Assembly: GCF_001659605.2 (NCBI RefSeq)
Contig: NC_035170.2
Span: forward strand, 10,032,817-10,096,816
DNA from: Manihot esculenta
Taxonomy: Eukaryota > Streptophyta > Magnoliopsida > Malpighiales > Euphorbiaceae
Direction of reading: 5' to 3'
Length of the DNA: 64,000 nt
Shown here: one piece after another, positions 1-11,861 of the stretch
Layout of the letters: the number at the start of each line of letters is the position of its first letter
How positions within the stretch are numbered: the stretch's first letter is position 1
The notes under the pieces: generated by a model
What the model was told of the DNA's origin: nothing
Seen by the model: the letters and a program-made list of their open reading frames with translations, nothing else
Databases searched by the model: none
Program-made: the position numbers and the translations under genes

Positions 1-1487
1 GTCTTCAGATGGAGTTGTCTGGTACAGGTGCCTTGGTGGCCCTGATGAGAGTGGCACCCGTGTTTCTGGAGCAGGTGGCTCAGAAACAGCATGAGGACCC
101 GAAGTTAGTGAAGATTGTCAGGACTGTTCAGTCAGGCAATGATAGTGAGTTCAGATTCGACAGCAAGGGGATCCTCCGCTATGGGAGCAGACTATGTGTA
201 CCAGATGACATAGGGCTAAAAGGAGACATTATGAGAGAGGCTCATAATGCAAGATACAGCATTCACCCCGGAGCCACCAAGATGTATCAAGATCTAAAGA
301 AGGTTTATTGGTGGCCAGCTATGAAGAAGGAAGTGGCACAGTTTGTGTCAGCCTGCGAAGTGTGTCAGAGGGTGAAGCTGGAACATCAGAAGCCGGCTGG
401 AATGCTTAACCAGCTACCTATTCCAGAATGGAAATGGGAAAATATAGCTATGGACTTCGTAGTGGGGTTACCGGCGGCGTCCAACAGATTGGACTCCATA
501 TGGGTGATTGTGGACAGACTCACCAAATCTGCTCACTTCATCCCTGTCAGGAGTGGCTATTCTGTGGACAAGTTGGCGCAGGTGTACGTTGACGAGATCG
601 TCAGGCTGCATGGGGTTCCTGTTTCGATAGTGTCAGATAGAGGGCCCCAGTTCACCTCCAGGTTTTAGCGGAGTCTGCAGAACGCCATGGGTACTAGGTT
701 GGATTTTAGCACTGCCTTCCACCCACAGACGGACGGACAATCAGAAAGGACCATCCAAACCATAGAGGACATGCTCAGGATGTGTGTGCTGGACTTTGGC
801 GGTTCTTGGAGGCAGCATCTACCTTTGGTGGAGTTTGCTTACAATAACAGCCATCATGCTAGCATCGGGATGGCTCCATATGAAGCTTTATATGGGAGGA
901 AGTGCAGATCACCTGTTTGCTAGGAGGAAGTTGGAGAAAAGGCCTTGGCAGGGCCTGAACTAGTAGAGATCACCAGCAGGGTGGTACCCATAATCAGAGA
1001 AAGGATCAAGACTGCTACAAGCAGACAAAAGAGTTATGCAGACATCCGCAGAAGACAGGTAGAGTTTCAGGAGGGGGATCTGGTATTGCTCAAGGTGTCT
1101 CCTATGAAAGGAGTGGTTCGCTTTGGGAAGAAAGGTAAACTAGCCCCACGATACATCGGACCCTTTGAAATCTTGCAAAAGATTGGGAATGTGTTGTACA
1201 AGCTGGATTTACCTGCTTCAATGGAAAGGATCCATCCAGTTTTCCATGTTTCAATGTTGAGGAAGTTTGTGTCGGATCCGAGCAAGGTTCTTAGTGAGCC
1301 TGATGTGGAGGTCCAAGAGGATCTCACCTATGTTGAACAGCCAGTACGGATCATAGACACCCAGATCAGAAAGCTAAGAAACAAGGAAATTCCGATGGTG
1401 AAAGTCCTGTGGAACCACCACAATTTGGAGGAATGCACTTCGGAGACACGGGAGTCTATGCTCCAGCAGTACCCTCATCTCTTTTAA
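1..1487 (+). pseudogene. pol: Integrase-chromodomain end of element A pol, two nonsense codons
   Basis: One reading frame runs from the window edge to the TAA at 1485-1487 and is interrupted by two in-frame TAG codons, at 666-668 and 921-923. Both replace a tryptophan TGG present in element B, so they look like single G-to-A changes. Visible parts are the HHCC zinc-binding region (His near 240, CEVC near 357), the catalytic Asp in MDFVVGLP near 450, the second Asp in SDRGPQF near 630, the Glu in TDGQSER near 745, the GPF region near 1160 and a C-terminal chromodomain (about 1335-1480; VKVLWNHHNLEE). Integrase inserts cDNA into chromosomes and the chromodomain steers it to heterochromatin in this clade. 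The core is split by the stops, so the copy is inactive. Confidence 0.88.
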
Positions 1488-1581
1488 GGTTAGATTTCTA
1501 TGTGTTTATGTGCTATGTATGTATGTATGTTATGTTTCATGCCATGCTATGTGCTAGTTGAGGTACATTCGGAATGTTCTT

Positions 1582-1594
1582 AAGGGGGGGAGAA
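1582..1594 (+). other. Polypurine tract of element A
   Basis: AAGGGGGGGAGAA lies directly against the LTR start TGTAATACC. This is where plus-strand DNA synthesis is primed. Confidence 0.85.
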
Positions 1595-3841
1595 TGTAAT
1601 ACCCGGCTAGACTCCGGTATCGGAATTCCTACCGTCCGGTGGAATCTCGGATGTCGGAAGCCTCTAGTAGGGTAGAATCATGTTTTCATAAAATGTTTTA
1701 AGGTATTTCATGGTTTTAAGTAAAATGGAAATGAGTTTTTGCATGAAAACAACCTTGAAGGAAAACTCAGGTTCGGCCGCCGAACCTCAAGTTCGGCCGC
1801 CGAACATGCATGCCTTCGAGAGCGCCTTTAGGCCCCCGAAAGCATAAGTGAGGGAAGTCCAGGTTCGGCCGCCGAACCTCAAGTTCGGCCGCCGAACATG
1901 GCATGCATGCGGAGGCACATTCGGCCCCCGAACGTGGCCTGGCCAGCCACTATAAAAGGGTCCCTTAGCCGAAAACGGGCGAGCTTTTCCCCATTTTCGG
2001 CCAAGGTGAGCTTTCCGCCGCCCCTCACCGATCTTTGATGTTTTTCCTCTAGATCTTTCAAGTTTTTCATTTTGTTTTAACTTCGTTTTGAAGATTTGAG
2101 CTTTTGAGCAAAGTGCTGGAGCTTTGAGGTTCAAGAACCCAAATCTCTCCCAACTCCAAGTTTGGTCGCCTCTACTCTCGATCTTCAAGAGGTAAGATTC
2201 GATCTCTAGCTTATGTTATGTTTTAAGTAAGTTTTATGAAGTTCATGGGGGTAGAATGCATGTTTAGGTCATGGTATGTTTATGGGTATAAATGTATGTT
2301 CTTGAGCAATGTGGCTTGTAATGTGTGTTTGATGTGTTGTAGTTGGGGTTTAAAGGTAGTTTGAGACCCCTAGGAGCTTAAATGCATGTTTTGGTTAAGC
2401 TAAATGCATGTTGGTTTGAGTTTGGAGGCATTTGTGCATGTTTGAACCGAGTTTCTGCCCTTTGGGAGAAACCAGGTTCGGCAGCCGAAGGGACTTTCGG
2501 CCGCCGAACCCTCTTGTGGAGGCAGCCTTCGGCTGCCGAAGCTTGCCCCCGAAAGGAGACTTTCGCCTCTGTCTGGGAGTTTCGGCCGCCGAAGGTGCCG
2601 CCGAACCTGCCTGACTTTCGGCTCTGAAGGGACTTTCGGCCGCCGAACCTGTCGTCGAAAGTGCCCTGTTCAGCCATTTCTTGCATGTTTTTCTATGATT
2701 ATTCCATGATGTTTTAGGGGGTTTTTGGGGAATAGTTTAGAGTTATATTCAGGTATGTTTGGTCCCTCATTTGAGTCCACCTGTGTAGGTTCGGACCCGA
2801 GGAACCGAGGACCCCAGCAGTGAGTCTGTTGCCCCAGTGTCTGGTCAGAACTATCCAGAGGTGAGTGGAATAACTTACTATGTTTTAAAGCAAATAATGG
2901 ACTTTTAGCATGATTCACGCATCATGAATGCCATGAAATATACTAGGTTGTTTGCATTAGAATTTCACAAATATGTTGCATTGCACATTTTATTGTTGAT
3001 GTGGATGAATGTTGGATGATCCATAGCCCTCGATCTATGATATGACGATGTGATATGTACGGTACGGAAAGTAAGACCAGTGGGACCCATTCTACGTTCG
3101 CCGGCACTATGTAAGGGAAAGACCAGGACCCATTCTACGTTCTGTCACAGTTGGACCATGTTATGTTATGATATGTAAGGGAAAGACCAGGACCCATTCT
3201 ACGTTCTGGCACAGTTGGACCATGTAGAGGGCTATTGGGGACAGGTTCATCCTTGATGTGATTAGCTGTGATGTGATGCATTTCATGTTATCATATGTTT
3301 TAAGTGTTTTATTATTCTGCTCACTGGGCTCTAGTAGCTCACCACTCTCCCATTTTCCCCAGGATTGCAGGTACAGGGTAGACCAGGAGGTTTACAAGAG
3401 TAATGAAGTCACGTGTATGTAATAGTTAGTGTGGACATGATAGATGTATTAATGTTATGTAAAAGTACAGTTTCAATCATGTAATGATATTAAGGATTAG
3501 ATATTGTGCTTGACATTGTGTATGAGGTATCCCTCTTATTGCATGATCAAAAATGTTTTATTATGTTCATGAAAGCCAACTCATCTTATGATGTATCGCC
3601 CATTGGGGCATTGATGAGATCCCACAGAGGGATCATGATTATGATTATAGCTATGTGCAGTGCATGTTCAGGTTGAGTTGGATGAATGAAAGAAAAGTTT
3701 TAAATTTTTATGTATTTTTCTTGATCATGTATGGGATTAAACAGGTTTTCAGGATGTATGTTTGGCTTGCTACGGGTCCTAGCGGCCTTAAGTCGACCCG
3801 GATCCTAGCACCGGTAGCGGTCCGATTTACGGGTCGTTACA
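1595..3841 (+). repeat. 3' LTR of element A (2247 bp)
   Basis: It starts TGTAATACCCGGCTAG and ends CGGGTCGTTACA. A first cluster of TTCGGCCGCCGAA motifs (about 1770-1935) lies just before a TATA box at 1951, and a second lies at about 2475-2655. Splice-like sites occur at 2192 (AG/GTAAGA), 2788 (TGTGTAG/), 2861 (GAG/GTGAGT) and 3362 (TTTTCCCCAG/). Repeated units carrying CCCATTCTACGTTC lie at about 3076-3230. The termini share a longer-than-usual inverted repeat (TGTAAYRCCCG type). Confidence 0.93.
1951..1958 (+). promoter_or_regulatory. TATA box of element A LTR
   Basis: TATAAAAG sits about 356 bp into the LTR, after the first GCC-rich dyad cluster. It is conserved at the matching place in the other LTRs (8937, 22692, 29784), so it should define the start of R. 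Confidence 0.75.
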
Positions 3842-6800
3842 GACGGATTACCCTAGCTTCACCCCTTACCCCACACAGATGCCATACCCACCCTACTACC
3901 CACCATATTCACAATACCCAATGTATCCACCCCAACCTTACTATCCAAACCCTACCTCAGAAAATGTTGCCCCACCTCCACCACCTACAGAACCAACAGC
4001 CCCAGCTACTCAACCTCCTAGACCTAGCTCAGCCAGTGGGGGCAAGGTCAAGATGACAGACTACATGAAGTTGGGTGCTCCCCAGTATGAAAAAGGGGAT
4101 GACCCATTCGTGTATCTGGAAAGGGTTAAGGTGATCACGGATGAGATTGGGGCTGATGACAGTAGAGCCATTCAGATGGCTGGGTTCACTCTTAAGTGCA
4201 AGAAGGCACGAGAGTGGTTCAAGAATTATGTGAACCCGAAAGTAGACAGCATGTCATGGGAGGAGTTTGCAAACGAGTTTGCAGGATGGGCTTTCCCAGA
4301 TAGTTCAAGGGAGCTGAAGATGATAGAGTTTGAGTGGTTGAGGCAGACTGACGATATGGGTGTAGAGGAGTTCACAGACAGATTCTTGGAGCTGTTGCCA
4401 TTTGCAGGGCAAAATCTTGACTCGGACCAGAAAAGGTCAAGGAGGTATATCATGAAACTCCACTCCAGATATTCCTCCTTGATCCAGTCAGCAGATAGGG
4501 AGAGCTTCCATGCCATAGTGGATATGGCCCGGAAAATGGAGGCCAGTGCCATCGTTCAGGGGACAGTTAAGCAGTCAGTGGCACAGCCTTCTGGTTTTAA
4601 GACCCCAGGCTCTTCTTCTTTTAGTGCAGCAGCTTCAGGTAGCAAAAAGTGGAGTAACACCACTAGGAAGCCCAAGAAGAATAAGTTTTGGAACAAGGTC
4701 AAGTCTAGTCTAGGACTAGGGAGTGGCTCAAGCTCTGGCGCGGATAATGCAGTTTGTGCAAAGTGTGGTAGGCTACACAGGGGAGTTTGTCGGGCTGGGA
4801 CAGCAGCCTGCTTCAGATGCGGGCAAGAGGGACACATGGCTCGGGAGTGTCCTAGGGCAGCTTTTGGAGCACAGTCTCAGCAGACAGCTTCGGGTAGTGT
4901 GGCTCAGCCAGCAGCTCCAGCCATGACTCAGGCCAGTGGCAGAGGCAGAGGGAGAGGGGTAGCCTCTTCTTCAGCGGGTTTCAGAGGTGAAGGTCCATCA
5001 GCTCCAGCACGGATCTTCACAATGACTCAGCAAGAGGCAGATGCATCTAACACCGTGGTGGCAGGTAATTTAGTCATTGGTTGTTCAGATGTGTATGCCT
5101 TGATGGACCCTGGTGCATCTCATTCTTTTATTGCTCCGAGAGCCGTCCAGAGGTTGGGGTTGATGATCTCTGAGTTAGAGTGTCCTCTCTGGGTCAGTGG
5201 ACCCAAGTGTGATCCATCAGTGGCAGAGTCAGTCTGCCAGTGTAGTCCTGTGTTCGTTGAGGGAAGATGCTTGTCCGCTGACCTGGTGGTTCTAGATTTG
5301 ACAGATTTTGACGTCATTCTAGGGATGGACTGGCTATCTACCCATGGTGCTACCTTGGACTGCAGGGACAAGGTAGTCAGGTTCAGAGTTCAGGATGGGT
5401 CAGAGGTGGTCTTCAGGGGAGACAGGAGGGGTACACCTAGAGGTCTGATATCAGCTCTTCAGGCTCGTAGGTTGCTTAGGAAGGGATGTCAGGGGTATTT
5501 GGCTCATGTGAGAGAGCTTAGCAGTCAGGTTAGAGAGCCCGCCTCGGTGCCAGTGGTTAGAGAGTTTCTAGACGTCTTCCCAGACGAGCTGCCAGGTTTA
5601 CCACCTGCTAGGGAGATAGAGTTCGAGATAGAACTGATGCCTGGAACCCGACCGATCTCTATCCCTCCCTACAGGATGGCTCCAGCCGAGTTGACAGAAT
5701 TGAAGGAACAGTTGCAAGAGTTGGTAGAAAAGGGCTTCATCCGACCGAGCACTTCACCTTGGGGTGCACCAGTTTTGTTCGTGAAAAAGGAGGATGGATC
5801 CCTTAGACTTTGTATCGACTACAGGCAGTTGAACAAAGTCACTACCAAGAATAAGTACCCATTGCCAAGGATCGACGATCTATTCGAGCAGCTAGCTGGA
5901 GCAGGTTGTTTCTCCAAAATAGATCTGAGATCGGGGTACCATCAGCTAAGTATAAGGGATGAGGATGTGCCGAAGACAGCCTTCAGGACCAGATATAGGC
6001 ATTTTGAGTTTCTTGTAATGCCGTTTGGGTTAACCAACGCCCCTGCAGCATTCATGGATCTCATGAACAGAGTGTTTAGTCAATACCTGGATCACTTTGT
6101 TATTGTCTTCATAGATGATATCTTAGTGTATTCCAGGAATGCAGAGGAGCATGCCCATCATCTGCGGTTGGTCTTGCAGACCTTGAGGGAACATGGCTTG
6201 TACGCCAAGTTCTCTAAATGTGAGTTCTGGCTGAGGAACATTTCTTTCTTGGGACATGTAGTGTCAGAGAACGGGATTGAGGTGGACCCCAAGAAGACAG
6301 AAACTGTGGCTAACTGGCCTAGACCTACTTCAGTGACGGAGATCAGGAGTTTCTTGGGTTTGGCAGGTTACTACAGGAGGTTCGTTCAGGACTTCTCGAA
6401 AATAGCAGCTCCTCTGACCAGACTAACCAGGAAGAATCAGAAGTTTCTGTGGACCGACCAGTGCGAAGAGAGTTTTGAAGAGCTTAAGAAGAGGTTGACT
6501 TCAGCACCAGTTTTAGCTCTGCCATCTAGTGATGAAGACTTTGCAGTCTTTTGTGATGCGTCCCGTGTGGGACTAGGTTGTGTACTGATGCAGAATGAGA
6601 GGGTGATTGCTTATGCATCTAGGCAGTTGAAGAAGCATGAGTTGAATTACCCCACACATGACCTTGAGATGGCAGCAGTAATCTTTGCACTCAAGATGTG
6701 GTGGCACTACCTCTATGGGGTAAAATGTGAGATCTTTACAGATCATAAGAGCCTGCAGTACATCCTGAGTCAAAGAGATTTGAACTTGAGACAGAGGAGA

Positions 6801-8449
6801 TGGGTAGAGCTGCTGAGTGACTATGATTGCAAGATTCAGTATCATCCGGGTAAGGCGAATGTTGTGGCAGACGCCCTAAGCCGGAAGTCACTAGGCAGTC
6901 TATCCCACATCACGACAGAGAGGAGACCAGTGGTGAAGGAGTTTTACAAGCTCATTGATGAAGGTCTACAGTTGGAGTTGTCTGGTACCGGTGCCTTAGT
7001 GGCCCAGATGAGAGCGACACCTGTGTTTCTGGAGCAGGTGGCTCAGAAACAGCATGAGGACCCAGAGTTAATGAAGATTGCCAGGACTGTTCAGTCAGGC
7101 AAGGACAGCGAGTTCAGATTTGACAATAAGGGGATCCTCCGCTATGGGAGCAGACTTTGTGTACCATATGACATAGGGCTAAAAGGAGACATTATGAGGG
7201 AGGCTCACAATGCAAGATACAGCGTTCACCCCGGAGCCACCAAGATGTATCAAGATTTGAAGAAGGTTTATTGGTGGCCAGCTATGAAGAAAGAAGTGGC
7301 ACAGTTTGTGTCAGCCTGCGAAGTGTGTCAGAGGGTGAAGCTGGAACATCAGAAGCCGGCTGGAATGCTCAACCCGCTACCTATTCCAGAGTGGAAATGG
7401 GAGAATATAGCTATGGACTTCGTAGTGGGGTTACCGGCGGCGTCCAACAGATTGGACTCCATATCGGTGATTGTGGACAGACTCACCAAATCTGCTCACT
7501 TCATCCCTGTCAGGAGTGGCTACTCTGTGGACAAGTTGGCGCAGGTGTATGTTGATGAGATCGTCAGGCTGCATGGGGTTCCTGTTTCAATAGTGTCTGA
7601 TAGAGGGCCCCAGTTCACCTCCAGGTTTTGGCGGAGTCTGCAGAATGCCATGGGTACTAGGTTGGATTTCAGTACTGCCTTCCACCCCCAGACTGATGGA
7701 CAGTCAGAAAGGACCATCCAGACTATCGAGGATATGCTCAGAATGTGTGTGCTGGACTTTGGCGGTTCTTGGAGCAGCATCTACCTTTGGTGGAGTTTGC
7801 CTACAATAACAGCCATCATGCTAGCATCGGGATGGCTCCATATGAAGCTTTATATGGAAGGAAGTGCAGGTCACCTGTTTATTGGGAAGAAGTTGGAGAA
7901 AAGGCCTTGGCAGGGCCTGAGCTAGTAGAGATTACCAGCAGAGTGGTACCCATAATCAGAGAAAGAATCAAGACTGCTGCAAGCAGACAGAAGAGTTATG
8001 CAGACATCCGCAGACGGCAGGTAGAGTTTCAGGAGGGGGATCTGGTATTGCTCAAGGTGTCTCCAATGAAAGGAGTGGTTCGGTTCGGAAGGAAAGGTAA
8101 ACTGGCTCCACGGTACATCAGACCCTTTGAAGTCTTGCAAAAGATTGGGAATGTGTCGTACAAGCTAGATTTACCTGCTTCAATGGAAAGAATCCATCCG
8201 GTTTTCCATATTTCCATGTTGAGAAAGTTCGTGTCAGATCCGGGCAAGGTTCTTAGTGAGCCTGATGTGGAGATCCAAGAAGATCTCACCTATGTTGAGC
8301 AGCCAATACGGATCCTAGACACCCAGATCAAGAAGCTGAGAAACAAGGAAATCCCGATGGTGAAAGTCCTATGGAACCACCACAATTTGGAAGAATGCAC
8401 TTGGGAGACACGGGAGTCCATGCTCCAGCAATATCCTTATCATTTCTGA
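3842..8449 (+). pseudogene. gag-pol: gag-pol polyprotein of element B, one frameshift
   Basis: The frame is open from the LTR junction (first Met 3879) to about 7773. There one G is missing relative to element A, shifting the frame; the rest continues in another frame to the TGA at 8447-8449. Counting from the Met at 3879: proline-rich start, gag domain about 55-230, CCHC zinc knuckle 311-324, protease DPGASH at 410, reverse transcriptase with FIDD at 744-747, RNase H Asp about 893, integrase HHCC 1110-1150, and the catalytic triad Asp1180, Asp1241, Glu1277 with D-35-E spacing. After the shift come the GPF region and chromodomain (about 8290-8440). Gag and pol share one frame, usual for Tekay-like elements. 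The frameshift removes the integrase C-terminus and chromodomain from the main product. Confidence 0.92.
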
Positions 8450-8547
8450 GGTTAGTTCCTTGTGAGCGTTATGTGTTTCATGTGTATGTTATGTTGTATA
8501 TGCCTTGCTATGTGCTAGTTGAGGAACATTCGGGGACGAATGTTCTT

Positions 8548-8560
8548 AAGGGGGGGAGAA
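8548..8560 (+). other. Polypurine tract of element B
   Basis: AAGGGGGGGAGAA directly precedes the LTR and is identical to that of element A. Confidence 0.85.
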
Positions 8561-10813
8561 TGTAATACCCGGCTAGACTCCGGTATCGGAATTCCTACCG
8601 TCCGGTGGAATCTCGGATGTCGGAGATCTCTCGAAGGGTAAAACCATGTTTTCATGAAATGTTTTAATGTTTTTGATGATTTTAAGTAAAGAGGAAATGA
8701 GTTTTTGAATAAAAACACCCTTGGAGGAAACTCAGATTCGGCCGCCGAAACTCAAAGTTCTTCCGCCGAACATGCATGCTTTTCGGGTGAGCCTTAGGCC
8801 CCCGAAGGCATAAGTGTGGAAGGCCCAGGTTCGGCCGCCGAACCTCAAGTTCGGCCGCCGAACCTCAAGTTCGGCCGCCGAACATGGCATGCATGCGGGG
8901 GCACGTTCGGCTCCCGAATGTGGCCTGGCCAGCTACTATAAAAGAGCCCCTTAACCGAAATGGGCGAGCTTTCTCCCCATTTTCGGCCAAGGTGAGCCCT
9001 TCCGCCGTTCCTCACCATCCTTGAGTTCTTTCCTTCAAATCTTTCAAGATTTTCACAAGTTTTTGCTTTGTTTTGAAGATTTTCGAGTTTAAAGCAAGTT
9101 TTGGAGCTTTGAGGTTCAAGAACTCAAAAATCTCCCACCTCCGAGTTTAGGACGTCTCTCTCTCGATCTTCAAGAGGTAAGAGCCGATCTTAAGCTCATT
9201 TCATGTTTAAAGTAAGTTTTATGCAAGATCTATGGGGTAGAATGCATGTTTAGCTCATAGTTAGGTTTTTGAGTTTATGTTGTGTTTTTGAGCAATGTGT
9301 TGTTGTTGTGTGTTGTAGTTGGGGTTTAAGTTAGTTTGAAGCCCCTAGGAGCCAATATATGTATATTTGCATGATTTGGATGAGTTATATGCATGTTGCA
9401 ATGGAAAGGAGAAGTTTTTGTGCAAAGGGAGCCAAGTTTCTGCCTTTTGGCAGAAACCAGGTTCGGCAGCCGAAGGACTTTCGGCCGCCGAACATGGCTT
9501 GGGAGGCAGGCTTGGGAGGCAGGCCTTTCGGCTGTCGAAGTTGCCCCCGAAAAGAGACTTTCGTCTCTGTCTGGGACTTTCGGCCGCCGAAGGTGCCGCC
9601 GAACCTGCCTGGGTTTCGGCTCTGGAGGGACTTTCGGCCGCCGAAGGTGCCACCGAACCTGCCCTGTTCTGCCTTCCTTTGCATGTTTTTGCATGATTGT
9701 TTTGAGGTGTTTTAGGGAGTTTTTGGGGGATGTTTTTAGAGTTATGTTCTAGTTGTTTAGTCCCTCATTTGAGTCCACCTGTGTAGGTTCGGACCAGAGG
9801 AACCGAGGACCCCAGCATTGAGTTCAGCTGCTTCTGAGTCAGTAGAGCTTCAGCCAGAGGTGAGTAGAATAAACCTTTATGTTTTTAAAGCTAATGAATT
9901 ATACAGTTAAGCATGTTCATGCATCATGAATGCCATGTGATGAATTAGGTTGTTTGCATTAGAATTCACGAATATGTTGCATTGCATTTATGATGTTGAT
10001 GTGGATTGGTTATTGAATGATCCTTTAGTCCTCATATGGTATGATGATGCTACGACATGATATGGTATGGAAGTCCAGGTTGTACCCATTCTACGTCCCT
10101 GGCACATTGGTATGTATGATATGTTATGTTAAGAGAAAGACCGGTTGTACCCATTCTACATCCCGGCACTTTGGAATGTAGAGGACTATTGGTGACAATA
10201 CCATCCGAGATGTGATTTGTTGTGATGTGTTGCATTACATGATGGCATGAGATTTAAATGATGTTTTCTATTATTCTGCTCACTGGGCTCTAGTAGCTCA
10301 CCCCTTTTCCCTAATCCCCCAGGATTGCAGGTACGGGCTAGACAGAGAAGTCAAGAAGAGTAAAGTCTTGTAATTGTAATAGTTAGAAAGTGGACATGAT
10401 AAATTGTAAGATGATGTATAACTGAATAGTTATGTTATGTATAATGATATTGAGGATTAGAAGTTGTGCTTGACCCTATAGATGTTGTAATCCATTTTTG
10501 TTACATGATTTTAATGTTTATTGATGACTATGTTAGCCAACTCAACACATGTTATGCCACCCATTGGGGGCATTGATGAGATCCCATAGAGGGGTCAAGT
10601 TTATGATGATGATTATGTTCAGTGCATGCACAGGTTGAGTTTGGCGTATGATAGAATGTATGAAAGAAAAGTTTTAATTTTTATGTATGTTTTTGATCAT
10701 GTATGGGATTAAACAGGTTAACAGGATGCATGTTAGGCTTGCTACGGGTCCCGGCGGCCTTAAGTCGACCTGGATCCTAGCGCCGGTAGCGGTCCGATTT
10801 TCGGGTCGTTACA
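8561..10813 (+). repeat. 3' LTR of element B (2253 bp)
   Basis: It has the same termini as the A LTR (TGTAATACCC to GGGTCGTTACA) and the same order of parts: dyad GCC cluster about 8735-8925, TATA box at 8937, splice-like donor at 9177, second GCC cluster about 9470-9660, then the CCCATTCTAC repeats. The cluster carries an extra copy of the palindromic unit (8828-8885) relative to A. Long open frames here in both directions only reflect the periodic motif. Confidence 0.93.
8937..8944 (+). promoter_or_regulatory. TATA box of element B LTR
   Basis: TATAAAAG lies in the context GGCCAGCTAC, as in the other family members, about 376 bp into the LTR. Confidence 0.75.
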
Positions 10814-11861
10814 CCTGCAGTCTTCCTAGCAGGATTATTTGATCTATATCCTAATTGATTTTCTTAAATGTTAACCTAGAACTCAATAGCAATTATAGAA
10901 CTTATTTCTTATGTTGTAAAAGTTATTTTATTTAAACAAATATGTTTTGTTTAATTTTAATTTTGGTGAGCTAGAGTTCCCTATTGTTTTAATAGATATT
11001 GTATGGAGTATTATGAGTATGCTATTGATTGTGAGCTGAGCTCCCCATATGTGAATTTTTATTTCTTAGTAGGTCGCGTGAGTTTTCTCCCTATTGATAT
11101 ATCTAGTTAATGACGAAACTTTATTTGTTTAATTTCTTTAATTTGGGCTTTTCAAGTTAGTATTAGTTGTGAATTGAGAGTTTATAGGCTTGCTATAAGC
11201 TTTCAGGGTTTTAAGCTAGTCTAAGTTATACTATCGATTCAGACCGTAGTTGGATCATAATAAAGTTGGTACCAAAACTTAGATTTTAAAATCACAGGAA
11301 TAGTATATAAGTTGTCACGTGTGAAGTATGGTATTATTATTTGTCCTTATTTGTGATCATTGCTTCTATAATTCTCTGTGAAATCCATTTTATCTAATTT
11401 TGAATATATCTATATATATAGATATTTGAATTTTGTGCTATGTTGCTAATATGGTTTTAGTTTTAGGAAGAGATGCATAGAGGGAGAAGACTTATTGTGG
11501 CACAGGAGCCGGATGCATAGGATGAGTTTGCATATGTGAGAGTTCGACTTCTAAATGGTATGGTAGAAGGTTGAGAGTTGCTCAAGCTGAGGAACAGTCA
11601 CCATTATAGCCACAATATGGTTCATTGTAGATATCATAACCAATTGTATATTAGGACTACAACAGAAACAAGCTATTAGGTCATTTTGTGACAAATCCTC
11701 CACAGCAACAAAGAGCATAACATCTTAGGCAAATTATTTAATTTAATAAGCTAGCGGGATGACCTATGATAGGACAAGAGATGCTATTAGATTTTCAGAT
11801 AATATTAAGTGTGGTGGTAATAAGATATAGCTGATTAATAAATGTCTAATTGGATGTACAC

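Larger units (their letters stand above)
1..3841 (+). mobile_element. Ty3/gypsy chromovirus element A, 3' part
   Basis: This is the 3' part of a Tekay-like chromovirus: integrase and chromodomain coding, polypurine tract, then a full 3' LTR. The 5' part lies outside the window. Sequence right after the LTR (from 3842) is the middle of a gag gene of the same family, open in frame and lacking any primer-binding site. The simplest reading is that A inserted into the gag of element B. The expected 5-bp target duplication would be GACGG (3842-3846), with its partner upstream of the window. Confidence 0.85.
3842..10813 (+). mobile_element. Ty3/gypsy chromovirus element B (gag-pol plus 3' LTR)
   Basis: The element runs from mid-gag to the end of its 3' LTR. 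Its 5' LTR, primer site and first part of gag are absent here, consistent with element A having inserted into its gag so that they lie left of the window. Apart from one single-base frameshift in integrase, the coding region is open, making it the best preserved pol in the window. The sequence after its LTR (CCTGC) would be one copy of the target duplication. Confidence 0.87.

Noticed and set aside
3842..8449. Endogenous pararetrovirus as the source of the RT sequences
   Set aside because: Integrase, chromodomain, polypurine tract and flanking LTR identify a Ty3/gypsy retrotransposon; no movement-protein or coat-type segment is seen.
9326..9752. Several overlapping open frames on both strands rich in FGGR/SAAE/RRPKVP words (also at 2378-2686, 23437-24091, 30363-30829, 33622-34047)
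   Set aside because: They lie inside LTRs and read the periodic TTCGGCCGCCGAA motif; the same DNA is open in several frames at once, as expected of a repeat rather than a gene.
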